64,000 nucleotides of DNA from Merluccius polli (Eukaryota > Chordata > Actinopteri > Gadiformes > Merlucciidae). The notes beneath the pieces were generated by a model, which did no database searches, was not told where the DNA came from, and saw only the letters and a program-made list of their open reading frames with translations. Within the stretch, counting starts at the first letter, position 1. Every line of letters starts with the position of its first letter. Location of the stretch: positions 766,501 through 830,500 of the forward strand of contig JAOPHQ010003127.1 of assembly GCA_030340625.1 (NCBI GenBank), read 5' to 3'. The translations under genes and the position numbers were made by a program. Shown here piece by piece: positions 52,701 through 61,107 of the stretch.

Positions 52701-53314
52701 GGAGGTTTGGCAGGGATGCGGCATTCCAAAAAGACTATACTACATTTAAAGACAAGCCTGAAACTCCAGAGAAAATGGCACGCCGATTCCGCAAACAAAG
52801 GAAGATGAATGTCCAGCAGGCGTTGGAATTTCTACAGAACATGCACGCAGTGGACTCTGATGGCGGGTCAGACATCGAATTTGAAATGGAAAAGGACAGT
52901 GATGCGTCAGATTCTGAGCTAGAACCTGAGCCCGAGTGTGACACGGTCCCACCCGCTGAGACACCCCAAGCACCTCTCTGCAAAAGGGCCCGAACGGAGC
53001 CTACTGAGCAAACCCAGAGAACGGAAAGGGCGCGACATGGAACCGTGTGGGAAGAACAATCTGTGGGCGGTGCGCGCAGTGCAGGTAGGCTGCCTGCCCA
53101 CATGGTTCTCACGGAGACAGCAGGCCCCACACATCAAGCAAAAGCAAGAATAGCCAACCACCTGGATTGTTTTCTGTCCCTGGTCGACACGGAAATGCTG
53201 ACACAAATCAGAGACTGTTCTGTTGCCGAGGCCTGCCGGACTGATGCGAAATTGGATTTGACTGTGGATGAACTGATGGCTTTTATTGCTCTTTGCTATG
53301 TACGTGGACTATAA
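49742..53314 (+). CDS. Chimeric BEL Gag-protease with a C-terminal piggyBac-like N-domain
   Basis: A 1190-codon open frame with start ATGAGTGGAACAAGTG at 49742. Residues 1-300: charged, coiled-coil-rich N-terminus (EEEEAKIRHALQEQEARVRK type). About 395-560: the BEL capsid region (QLFDGDPLHYHAFMQSFEQT; VRSCQHMTDG; VIKKLPYKLRDKWRAKA). About 621-690: three zinc knuckles (CLFCKKGRHTLESCF; CFGCLCTGHISKEC; CKTCGSRHPSLLHIH). About 745-900: aspartic protease (YAFLDPGSSASFC). To about 1005: the RT lead-in (RFGRDAAFQKDYTTF). From about 1006: MARRFRKQRKMNVQQALEFL (M1012), an acidic stretch, then HQAKARIANHLDCFLSL, EMLTQIRDCSVAEA and LTVDELMAFIALCYVRG, which match the start of piggyBac DDE_Tnp_1_7 domains. 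It stops at once after that. No catalytic piggyBac aspartates are included. Both junctions are seen in sequence; a functional role for the fusion is inference. Confidence 0.85.
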   Translation: MSGTSVGKQDMGKRKVILTEKALASKIESIQKERKRKVDEIKTVISSMKELMKDGKHVSAVKGKLDGLMKLSHTSNELHASLMPLIPHDEQEKQTGWFSKIIKRKDDFIEDVNAWFSVTRLRGSPSRPLLVANRSNESPLPHEAAEEENGGVENVEVTGPQSHNVQDGIQPDDSISNYSSQNHGSKSIRSKVSSTASTRVRAEAEMAALIARKRLLEQKHALEEEEAKIRHALQEQEARVRKQKEQLQLETDMAASAAKLNVLRTSGSGVRSVASQKLDGMEAYFESGLNFNAETFVRQNVGDVGRGQPAEFGGTRPKQRQCDGNKHLQKTSAPTQAQSTVPKATGAPLSLHRHTQSASRNISSEQDTMMSIMQKQNDITSMLVHQQCIASLPKRDIQLFDGDPLHYHAFMQSFEQTIELRTDDAVDLLHYLEQYTRGQPKQLVRSCQHMTDGIGYATAKALLQEHFGNEHVIASAYMDKMDGKALQAYSLFLRGCHNAMKDVYNLSDLNTSANMVSVIKKLPYKLRDKWRAKACDIQEKPRKRAMFADIVTFIEREVRITTDPVFGDIQDAPVIGAFKESGRAKPVPRPKARGSSFATTFTTVERDAHWENRVKDGPEKTCLFCKKGRHTLESCFLLEKKAHSEKMEFLKKNGVCFGCLCTGHISKECRKRLSCKTCGSRHPSLLHIHSKENGDPEKGRSNSDRAVDSALVEVQTGGLTGAGEQDCKLAIVPVKVKSSKGQRPVETYAFLDPGSSASFCTMGLMDKLGLSGRRTRILLRTMGQEKVVDSCIASDLEVAGLDSDWYCEMPKIFTQHQMPVNRGNIPRQQDLERWPHLKPVYLPQIDADVEMLIGLNVPRALEPLEVIRSVDGGPYAVKTMLGWTVNGPLGGEGSDDPVTQSAVSINRISAVTLDELWNQQFKTDFPENSQDELQGLSREDSKFLEMANETVELVDGHYVVGLPLKDKSVTMPNNRKVAEQRTLNLKGRFGRDAAFQKDYTTFKDKPETPEKMARRFRKQRKMNVQQALEFLQNMHAVDSDGGSDIEFEMEKDSDASDSELEPEPECDTVPPAETPQAPLCKRARTEPTEQTQRTERARHGTVWEEQSVGGARSAGRLPAHMVLTETAGPTHQAKARIANHLDCFLSLVDTEMLTQIRDCSVAEACRTDAKLDLTVDELMAFIALCYVRGL
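52750..53313 (+). other. piggyBac-derived segment captured in the BEL element
   Basis: Starts between TTTAAAGACAAG (BEL RT) and the ATG at 52775, and ends at GTACGTGGACTATAA. It covers the acidic N-terminal region and the first ~60 residues of the piggyBac transposase domain, without TIRs. TTAA is present at 52746-52749 and 53321-53324, but both lie within BEL-like coding sequence and are not bordered by inverted ends, so this is not an ordinary piggyBac insertion. Confidence 0.72.
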
Positions 53315-53571
53315 GGTGGATTAAAGAGTATCTGCCACAACTACAGGAACGACAGAAATGGACAAAGATCAAGAGGAACGTTGTCCCCGGTGACATAGTG
53401 ATCATAATGGACGATTCTGCACCTCGCAATTCCTGGATCATTGGGAGGATTACAGAGACAATGCCAGACAGGAACGGACTGGTGCGACAGGTCCGGATCA
53501 AGACCCGCACCAGCCTTCTCTGCAGACCCGTGACAAAGATCTGCCTTCTACAGGAGTCGACGGAGTCGTGA
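53315..53571 (+). pseudogene. BEL/Pao pol C-terminal domain, out of frame
   Basis: RWIKEYLPQLQERQKW followed by NVVPGDIVIIMDDSAPRNSW and IIGRITETMPDRNGLVRQVR is the usual end of BEL pol, after integrase. Here it follows the stop of the chimeric frame and lies in a different frame, so it is probably not translated. It marks the 3' junction of the replacement. Confidence 0.85.
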
Positions 53572-53874
53572 AGGCTTCCCTTCTTTTCCATGGATTTGGA
53601 TTATATTGACTTTTGCCTGACATGACTTTTTTCGTGACTTTGGATTGACTTTACTTTGGGGCGGGTTCGGTTCAAGAAGGATGAAGACCTGCAATGGCCA
53701 TAGGAGCTATGAACTCTCTCCTTGCGCACAAAAAATCGCAAAAAAAAGACAAAAAAATGTGAAAAATAGAAGAAAAAAAAAAGAAAATTGTAATTGTATT
53801 GTTTTTCTATTATGAATTTATGCGTTGGTAATTATTACTACTGTGTAATAACATGTAATAATTAGGGGCCGGAA

Positions 53875-54242
53875 TGTTGGTGACAGGTATAGGCAGACTG
53901 ACAGGTCACGTGGTGTTGGGGCTACGTCAGTCAGGATCAGTGGTAAAAGTCAGCTGTTCACGCGCGGGCTTCTCTTGAATGAAATGTTTGAGATGAGAGG
54001 GGGTGGACGGGGGAAGTCCAACTTTGCTGACCGCACAATCTATTAACATTTAACGCACTTTAGCACCGATCACTTTAGGACTATGCTATTATGGAACGTT
54101 TTTAACTTATCTTTAATAAAACCAACAAAACGCAGTACCCATTGTTAAGTGATTCTTTGAACAAGCAGCGCGTCTGGCAAAAACATATTTTCCCGATCTA
54201 GCCTCTCGGTGACTAAATAAGTGGTTCGATAGTCGCCAAACA
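53875..54242 (+). repeat. 3' LTR of the BEL/piggyBac-like element
   Basis: 368 bp, TGTTGGTGACAGG to GCCAAACA, uninterrupted, with AATAAA at 54115-54120. Serves as the empty-site reference for the MITE in the 5' LTR. Confidence 0.93.
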
Positions 54243-54506
54243 GATGCATTCCCCTCCACCAATTCTCCCACATAGTATACATAGAACAACACTACGCCCC
54301 AGTCCACATACGACACATGAACTAGATCTTACAGCGCTGTAGCTTTAATTACTTCTGCTCTAGTCTGGCCTCTTGGTCATGATGTCATGCTCAGCCAATC
54401 GGAAAAAGACGCTACTTGCCAATGTCCAATCAGCTTGAATGAAACCACCCGCCCTGATCACTAGGGTGGCAAGGCATAATTTAGCCTGTGACATTTTGGT
54501 CCCTAG

Positions 54507-54691
54507 TGTGTTGATAAGGTTTATTGGACTACGTTACCCATAAGGCTTAGCGCCAGTTAGAGGCGAAAAGTAGCCTACGCAATGAGAGCGATGAGCATGT
54601 ACAGTTGTTGGTCCGCTAATACAATAAAGAGTGCTAGGAACTAAACATGCTGCTACGCCCGGTTTGTCTTATATGAGGAACAAATATAACA
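54507..54691 (+). repeat. 5' LTR of the short-LTR gypsy element
   Basis: TGTGTTGATAAGG to AAATATAACA. AATAAA at about 54623-54628. Differs from the 3' LTR by G/A at one CpG, a missing C and two transitions near the end. Confidence 0.92.
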
Positions 54692-54706
54692 TGGTGTCAG
54701 ACGAGG
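54692..54706 (+). promoter_or_regulatory. tRNA-type primer binding site
   Basis: TGGTGTCAGACGAGG starts at the first base after the 5' LTR, with TGG complementary to a tRNA CCA end. I did not identify the tRNA. Confidence 0.6.
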
Positions 54707-54813
54707 ATTTTCGCCGCAAGTTGAAGCGGAGTTCTGCACACTGCAAGGATTAGCAGAAGAGGCTAACGCTAGCAACAGGTGTCGGCTCGTCAAGGTAACG
54801 GGAGAGAGGAAAC

Positions 54814-55875
54814 ATGGATAAACTAAGTCCACCAACACCTATGCCGCTAACAGGAAATCTGGCTGATAACTGGAAAAGGTTTAAGCAGAGATTCAACATC
54901 TATATGGCTGCAAGTGGATGTGGAGCAAAGGAAGACAATAAAGTAAAAGCGTCAATCTTGCTGCACGTGATAGGTGAGGATGCATTGGATATATACAACA
55001 GTTTCCAACTTGACGATGATGCGAGCCTGGATGAGATAATGGACAAGTTTGAAGAGTACTTTGTGCCAAAACAGAACATTACGTTTGAGAGATATAAGTT
55101 TTTCTCATGTGATCACAAACAAGGAGTAGGTTTTGATCAGTATCTAGCTGAGTTGCACACACTGAGTAAGACGTGTGAATTTGGAAATTTGAAAGACTTG
55201 CTAGTTAGAGACAAAATCGTCTGTGGCATACCCGATAATGGACTCAGAGAAAGACTGTTGTGGGAGCAAAACTTGACATTGGACAAAACTATTAACATGT
55301 GCAGAGCAGCAGAAACCACACGTGCTCAAGCCAAGGAGCTGCGCAAGGAAGAGACAGCAGTACATGTGATAAAAACGGGAGAACAGTACTCTAAGCATCC
55401 AAATAAATACAAGTCACAAAGAGAGGCTAAAACAGACTTTAAATGTGGGAAATGTGGAGGAAGCCACAAACCAATGTCGTGTCCAGCATATGGCAAGGAG
55501 TGTCATAACTGCGGGAAAAAGAACCACTTCTCAAAATACTGCAAAGCAGACGCCTTTAAGAAAAAGAAGGTACATGCAGTTGAAGAGGAACCTAAGGAGT
55601 TCTTTGTGGATGCGGTGCATATAAAGGAGGCTAAAGATGAAGAAGAATGGATAGTGCCATTGACTGTCAACAGGACTATCATTCCATTCAAACTGGACAC
55701 GGGAGCCTCAGTCAACCTCATGTCTGTGAATGAGTATGAGAAACTCACTGGGAAAAGCAAAATATTCCCGGTGAAAACAAAAGTGAGTGGATACACTGGA
55801 GAAAAAGTGCCGGTCAAAGGAGGCTGCATTGCAACATTCGAACACAGCGGTAAGCAAATAAAAGCAATGCTGTGA
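54814..55875 (+). CDS. Gag-protease of the short-LTR gypsy element
   Basis: 353 codons. Capsid-like region (ILLHVIGEDALDIYNSFQL; FEEYFVPKQNITFERYKFFS; DLLVRDKIVCGI), two CCHC-type knuckles (CGKCGGSHKPMSCPAYG; CHNCGKKNHFSKYC, about residues 212-248), then the start of an aspartic protease (PFKLDTGASVNLMS, about residues 291-304). The frame closes at a TGA at 55873, inside protease, and homology continues in the next frame at 55877 without a gap. This could be a programmed shift or a small indel; I see no clear slippery signal and favour an indel. Confidence 0.85.
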   Translation: MDKLSPPTPMPLTGNLADNWKRFKQRFNIYMAASGCGAKEDNKVKASILLHVIGEDALDIYNSFQLDDDASLDEIMDKFEEYFVPKQNITFERYKFFSCDHKQGVGFDQYLAELHTLSKTCEFGNLKDLLVRDKIVCGIPDNGLRERLLWEQNLTLDKTINMCRAAETTRAQAKELRKEETAVHVIKTGEQYSKHPNKYKSQREAKTDFKCGKCGGSHKPMSCPAYGKECHNCGKKNHFSKYCKADAFKKKKVHAVEEEPKEFFVDAVHIKEAKDEEEWIVPLTVNRTIIPFKLDTGASVNLMSVNEYEKLTGKSKIFPVKTKVSGYTGEKVPVKGGCIATFEHSGKQIKAML

Positions 55876-55876
55876 T

Positions 55877-56755
55877 TTGATTGTGATTGTTGATATGAGT
55901 GTCAAGCCAATATTGGGATTACAAGCATGCCAACGACTAAACCTTGTAAAGAGAGTCTTTGTAGTCTCATCTCAACCTGCTAATGATCATGACTCACTCA
56001 TGGAGGAATACAGTGACTGTTTTGAGGGGCTTGGATGTTTACCAGGGGAAAACAAAATTCAAGTTGATGAAAATGTGCCTCCAGTAGTTCATCCATGCAG
56101 AAAAATACCATTCAAGCTGAGAGGAAAACTCACAGAAGAGTTAACTAGAATGGAGAAACTAGGAGTGATAAAGAAAATTGATGAACCTACATCATGGGTC
56201 AGCTCACTGGTCGCTGTGGAAAAGCCCAACGGAAAGCTGAGAACGTGTTTGGATCCAAGGGATCTTAAAGCAATCAAACATGAACACTTTAAGTTGCCGA
56301 CAAGAGAAGAGATCATGGCACAGTTTGCTGGAGCTAAGTGGTTCAGTAAACTGGACGCGTCGTCTGGGTTCTGGCAAATGAAGCTAGACGAGGAAAGCTC
56401 CAAGCTTTGTACTTTCAACACGCCAGAGGGAAGGTACAGATTCTTACGTCTGCCATACGGGATCCTGTCAGCGCCAGAAGTCTACCACAAGAAAATACAC
56501 ATGATCTTTGAACACATACAAGGAGTCGATACCATGATGGATGACATCATCGTGTGGGCGTCCAGCCGAGAAGAACATGATGTGCAACTGAGACAGGTGC
56601 TCGATCTGACATGGCAAGTAAACTTAAAACTCAACAAAGACAAGTGCCTGTTTGGAGTAAAGTCATTGACATTTGTGGGGGATGTAGTCTCTGAGGCAGG
56701 GATTAGACCCAAGGAAAACGTCAGCCATCGAGAACATGGAACGTCCCGAAAATAA
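55877..56755 (+). pseudogene. Pol of the short-LTR gypsy element: end of protease and RT
   Basis: SVKPILGLQACQRLNLV, then RT fingers and palm: GVIKKIDEPTSWVSSLVAVE, LRTCLDPRDLKAIKHEHFKL, WFSKLDASSGFWQMKLDEES, YRFLRLPYGILSAPEVYHK, and the catalytic TMMDDIIVW. The DD pair is kept; the residue before it is M rather than Y, which occurs in this gypsy lineage. The frame is lost near 56718, read in another frame (ENMERPENKDDVRRFLGM) to about 56797, then returns. Confidence 0.85.
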
Positions 56756-56797
56756 GGATGACGTCAGAAGGTTTCTAGGTATGGTAACTTACCTTGC

Positions 56798-58579
56798 AAA
56801 GTCATACCTCAGCTGTCAACAAAGTCAGCGCCACTCAGGTGTCTCTTGGAGGAAAAAAATGAATGGACATGGTTACATGAACAGGAAGACTGCTTTAAAA
56901 ACTTGAAGAGAATACTCACCAACGAGCCTGTGCTTAAATTCTATGACCCGGAGAAGAGCATACGGATTACAGCTGACGCGTCACAGTACGGACTAGGGGC
57001 AGTATTGCTACAGCTGCATGACAAAGACTGGCAACCTGTCGCCTATGCATCCAGGGCGTTGACATCAGCTGAAACTAGATATGCACAGATCGAGAAGGAG
57101 CTACTAGCCAGCACCTACGGATGTGAGAGATTCCATCAGTATGTATATGGTCAAGCTTTTGAAGTGGAAACGGACCATAAGCCACTGGTGTCAATCATGT
57201 CAAAGCCACTCAACGACTGTCCTATGAGGTTACAGCGCATGATGATAAGGCTGCAAAAATACGACGTGACTATGAACTACACACCAGGCAAGTACATGTT
57301 CGCTGCAGACACGCTTTCTCGTGCAGTTGACAAAAATGAAAGGACAGATGAAACGGGAAATGCACAAATAAAGGCTTATGTGGACATGATAGTGTCATCC
57401 CTGCCTGTTTCTGAAGAGAGAAGAGAGCAAATCATAAAAGAGACAGAGAAGGAGCAGACCATGAGAACACTAAAAGAGACAATACTGAGAGGATGGCCTG
57501 AACAAAGACAAACATGTCCAGCTGCAATACAGGACTACTGGATGTGTAGAACAGAACTCACTGTCGTGGATGGCATCATATACAAAGGAAACAAGTTTGT
57601 CATTCCACCTGCAATGCGAAAGGAAATGTTACAAAAGATACATGAAGGACATTTGGGAGAGGAAAAATGCAAGCGGAGGGCACGAGAAGTTATGTATTGG
57701 CCAAGAATGAACACAGATATCAGCCATACTACGGCTTCTTGTGAAGTATGTCTCACATACAGACCCAAACAGCAGGCAGAGCCGCTGATGCCACACCAAG
57801 TGCCGAAATACCCATAATACAAGGTTGGAGTTGACTTGTTCGATTGCAATGGAAAAAATCATATTGTGGTTACGGACTACTATTCTAACTATCCAGAAGT
57901 TGCAACATTACAGTCCACAACCAGCAGAGCCGTCATTGCTTTTCTGAAGACTGTTTATGCGAGACATGGAGTCCCAAATGAACTGTTTTCAAATAATGGA
58001 CCACAGTTTTCAAGCTGCGAATTTGAAGCATTCGCTAAAGAGGGTTTTCGTAAGAAGGGTTTTAACCACCACACGTCGAGCCCAAACTACCCAAGGTCAA
58101 ATGGACTTGCAGAGAGCTCAGTTAAGATCATCAAAGGAATAATGAAGAAAGCAGATGACGGAAATGAGGACTTTCACAAAAGTTTATTGATCTACAGGAG
58201 CGCGCCACTGCAAAATGGCCTGTCACCAGCCCAGATGTTGATGGGACGTTGCATTCGCACTAATCTGCCCATGCACGAGAACCTGCTAAAACCAAAGGGA
58301 GCAGTGAAAGTAAGGCAAGCCAAAGAGGAGGAGAAAGTGAAGCAGAAGAAAAGGCATGACAAAAGTGCAAAACAGCTGCCTTACCTGAAGCCAGGGGACA
58401 GAGTCCGCCTTCTGGATTACTCGAAAGGAATGTGGACACAGCAGGGACTTGTACAACAGGAGGTTGCACCTCGTTCTTACCTCATCCAGACAGATCGTGG
58501 ATCAGCCCTGAGGAGAAATCGTGTGGACATCCGTCTACAACTAACAGCTCCGAGACTGTCACACAGCCACCAGAGGTGA
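56798..58579 (+). pseudogene. Pol of the short-LTR gypsy element: RNase H and integrase
   Basis: RNase H (RITADASQYGLGAVLLQ; EKELLASTYGCERFHQY; VETDHKPLVSI; ADTLSRAV). Integrase zinc region (HEGHLGEEKCKRRAREVMYW; CEVCLTYRPKQQ). A single in-frame TAA lies at 57815. The integrase core follows: first D in IVVTDYYSNYPE; the second position reads LFSNNGPQFSS, so the usual aspartate is asparagine; E in GLAESSVKIIKG. The C-terminal region runs to 58579 (LPYLKPGDRVRLLDYSKGMW). Together the stop and the D-to-N change make this integrase inactive. Confidence 0.88.
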
Positions 58580-58976
58580 CAAACACCACTATGGGCAACA
58601 AAGACTGTCCGAGTTCCCTGAATACTACTGACTCTGGTCAAACCGTACCCAGTTCACCAGCTGTGAAACACAGACCCAGCAGGATGGTTAAACCACCTGA
58701 GAGACTGATAGAATCCTGCTGATGGAGTTATGGACTATGGGGGAGAAAAAGATGTTAAAAAAAAAAAAAAAGGGGGGGGGAAATAAATAAGTGAATATTT
58801 GTTACTGTGGTTATGGCAGTAACATTTATGTTTGGATTTGAATATTTTATACTGAGAAAACAAAGTTTGATGCTTATGGTTAAGCTAAAGAATTACGTAA
58901 ACAAATGTTTATTTGTTGTTATGTGTTAATGCAGTTACTTATTTTGAATGCATTTGTTTCTTCTAAAGAAGGGAGA

Positions 58977-59160
58977 TGTGTTGATAAGGTTTATTGGACT
59001 ACATTACCCATAAGGCTTAGCGCCAGTTAGAGGCGAAAAGTAGCCTACGCAATGAGAGCGATGAGCATGTACAGTTGTTGGTCCGCTAATACAATAAAGA
59101 GTGCTAGGAACTAAACATGCTGCTACGCCGGTTTGTCTTATATAAGGAACAAACATAACA
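58977..59160 (+). repeat. 3' LTR of the short-LTR gypsy element
   Basis: 184 bp, TGTGTTGATAAGG to AACATAACA, preceded by the purine tract AAGAAGGGAGA. TSD CCTAG follows. Confidence 0.92.
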
Positions 59161-59567
59161 CCTAGGCCACAGGAGGCGCCTTGAAGACTGCAACACCTCT
59201 TTCCACCTTCACGGGGTCACGGGTCTCCTCTGTGGTGTATGTCTCCCCCTAGCGGCGGACGGCCATAATGCAGCAGCGCAAGGGGACGTCTCTAAACGAC
59301 TGCCTCCGATGTTACACGAACCCTGCCACAAATGGCCAAATAGGTCGCCCCTTTCAGCAGGCTGGCTTCACCCATGGCCGTCCTCCACCCTGTCTCTTTG
59401 TCCCGGAGGGCTGGCACTGGCCGTGCCTTTCCCTTTAAGACCATGTCGGGGGGGGGAAATATATTATTTAATTATTTTTGCGTAACACCGGCAGACATAA
59501 ACTTGGACCACACAAGTCGGTCGGGAATTGGCGACGATACAAGTCGAGCATCACGACGTCTTATGTT

Positions 59568-59592
59568 TTATTATTATTATTATTATTATTTT
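59568..59592. repeat. (ATT)n microsatellite near the promoter
   Basis: About eight ATT units about 250 nt upstream of the first splice donor. Confidence 0.8.
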
Positions 59593-59599
59593 TAATATA

Positions 59600-59843
59600 T
59601 ATAAATAAACGCATCGCATCAAAGTGTTTGAAGTGTGTCGGAGGGCCGCGCGCCCTTGGAAACCAGCAGCAGCGGTCCGACATTTCCCGTCGGACAAAGA
59701 CGGCTGGAAATGTGACGCGACGCCAGTTAAGGTACGGACTTCCAGCTGCTGCTCGCCCCTTCCTCCACGCCATGCTGCGGCTCCAGACGGCGGACGGCGG
59801 TCCGTAAGGAGACACGCATAACGTCGCCCACATCCTAAGGGAG
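59600..59843 (+). promoter_or_regulatory. CpG-rich 5' region and likely non-coding first exon of the SLC22-like gene
   Basis: A compact CpG-rich block ends in a consensus splice donor (GGGAG then GTAAGT at 59844). No open frame through it links to the coding exon, so it is most likely a 5'UTR exon with the promoter just upstream (59400-59620 also has CpGs and an ATT tract at 59568-59590). A short upstream reading frame ATGCTGCGGCTCCAG...TAA is present near 59772-59807. The exact transcription start is unknown. Confidence 0.5.
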
Positions 59844-60097
59844 GTAAGTCATATTTCCATATTTCTGTTTTTAATTCCCGCACCGCGACGTCCTACCAAC
59901 GGCGCATTCATACAGAGGCAGGTGCGTATGGTGATACAAGAGACCAAACACGACAACACTAATGTCGACGGATGGCCCAGCTGTTATGCCCCCCCCAACC
60001 CGTTATATCCCCACCCGTTATATCCCCCCCCCCCCCCAAAACCCTTTTTATTCAGTGGTTCTGTGTGTCCCTGTCCACGAGCTAGTCGGTACCATGT

Positions 60098-60122
60098 CGT
60101 GTGTGTGTGTGTGTGTGTGTGT
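60098..60122. repeat. (GT)n microsatellite in the 5'UTR intron
   Basis: About twelve GT units, with a nearby run of 13 C interrupted by A (about 60025-60040). Confidence 0.8.
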
Positions 60123-60605
60123 TATGTAACCAGTGTGGGATGGTTCTCGCCAGACTTCCTGGCCCTGGGCATCACATCAACACACTGGCTGCTGTTGAGG
60201 CTCTTTCCAATAGTAGTAATAACACGATGGTAGTTCACAAGTCCATCATTCATTCATTTACTTTACTAACTATTATTAGTGATGCTTAATGTCAGCCCTA
60301 TCATACCATTGTAATGTGTCCAGGCCTTTATTCGTAGGCGAATGCACATACATTATTTGTTTGTATTGTTATGTAATAGTCAACAACTTCTGAAGCAATG
60401 CTTTGCGTTGCTACATTTTAAATAAAGGCGTTGTGTTTACTTTGATTTGACTATTTATTATATAAATGGCTCGAATATAATGCTTAAGCTTGCAGACAAA
60501 ACTAAAGCAGAGATGCAAAACCCTTTTTCATGTTGCAAGTCTATATTTTAGTGTAGACGTAAAACAGAGTAATGTAACACTGTATTTCAACCCCCTCTCC
60601 TGCAG

Positions 60606-61107
60606 ACCTTCCACAACTCCACCCGGAGAGTCACCACCACCATAACAGGCTTGCCACCCCCACCCACCCATGATGTCGCCGGACTCCCCGCCTTTGGTCT
60701 CCCCGTCCCTTCCGCCATCGCCCACCCCCTCTTCCCCGGCCCCCTCCTCCACCTCCTCCATGCCCCAGCAGCCCTCACTGCCCCCCACGGGCGAGGTGAT
60801 GGTGCTGGCCCTGGGAAGGAGGAAGCAGCGGGTGCTAATCACACTCAGCATCCTGCCCAACCTCTTCTTGGTGTTCCTGCTGTCGTCTGACCCACTCCTC
60901 ACCCTGGCCTCGCCCCACCACTGCCACCTGCCGAGCCCCCTGGTGGTCAATGTCTCGGTGCCCTGGGAAAGGGGCGGGAGGCCCGGGGAGGCGGGGCGGC
61001 CCTCCCAGTGCCAGCAGTACCTCAATGGGAGCCCGCCGGCGGTGGACTGCACGGCTGGCTGGGACTATAACGTTACCGAGGGCCTGAGGAACAACATTGT
61101 TACAGAG
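60606..61107 (+). CDS. slc22a17: First coding exon of an SLC22A17/A23-like transporter
   Basis: Bounded by a good acceptor (polypyrimidine run, CTCCTGCAG, 60605) and a donor (CAGAG then GTACAC, 61108). The start is ATG at 60670, because an in-frame TAA at 60643 excludes anything upstream. 146 codons, ending in phase 0. Residues 1-45 are a Ser/Pro-rich cytosolic tail; 54-72 form the first membrane segment (RVLITLSILPNLFLVFLL); the following loop has SSDPLLTLASPHHCH, N-glycosylation sites (NVS, NGS, NVT) and GWDYNVTEGLRNNIVTE, the conserved run-up to the WDLVC motif expected at the start of the next exon. SDP..TLA.P.HCH favours SLC22A17 (lipocalin-2 receptor/orphan organic cation transporter) over SLC22A23. 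Downstream exons lie outside the window. Confidence 0.65.

Larger units (their letters stand above)
47647..54242 (+). mobile_element. BEL/Pao LTR element with a piggyBac-like segment replacing the pol core
   Basis: Two 368-bp LTRs (47647-49315 minus a 1301-bp MITE-plus-TA insertion; 53875-54242) show no differences by eye. A perfect 5-bp TSD GATGC flanks the element (47642-47646; 54243-54247). It encodes one 1190-codon frame (49742-53314) of BEL gag, zinc knuckles and protease, stopping soon after the RT begins. The rest of RT, RNase H and integrase are absent. A ~560-bp stretch resembling the N-terminal part of a piggyBac transposase takes their place, and BEL sequence resumes at about 53315 in another frame. 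The polypurine-like AGGGGCCGGAA precedes the 3' LTR. Identical LTRs mean a recent insertion, presumably mobilised in trans by an autonomous BEL relative. Confidence 0.88.
54507..59160 (+). mobile_element. Ty3/gypsy LTR retrotransposon with short LTRs
   Basis: 4654 bp, LTRs of 185 bp (54507-54691) and 184 bp (58977-59160) with about four differences, and a perfect 5-bp TSD CCTAG (54502-54506; 59161-59165). PBS TGGTGTCAGACGAGG directly follows the 5' LTR (a tRNA-type PBS, unlike the sushi element). Order: gag with zinc knuckles, protease, RT, RNase H, integrase, polypurine tract AAGAAGGGAGA. Gag-protease is open; pol has a frame change, two compensating shifts, one stop and a changed integrase catalytic residue. 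Non-autonomous now. Confidence 0.93.

Noticed and set aside
52746..53324. A nested piggyBac transposon at TTAA inside the BEL element
   Set aside because: TTAA is present near both junctions, but no inverted ends adjoin them, BEL coding extends to and across them, and the BEL RT/RNase H/integrase core is missing, so replacement or capture fits better than simple insertion.
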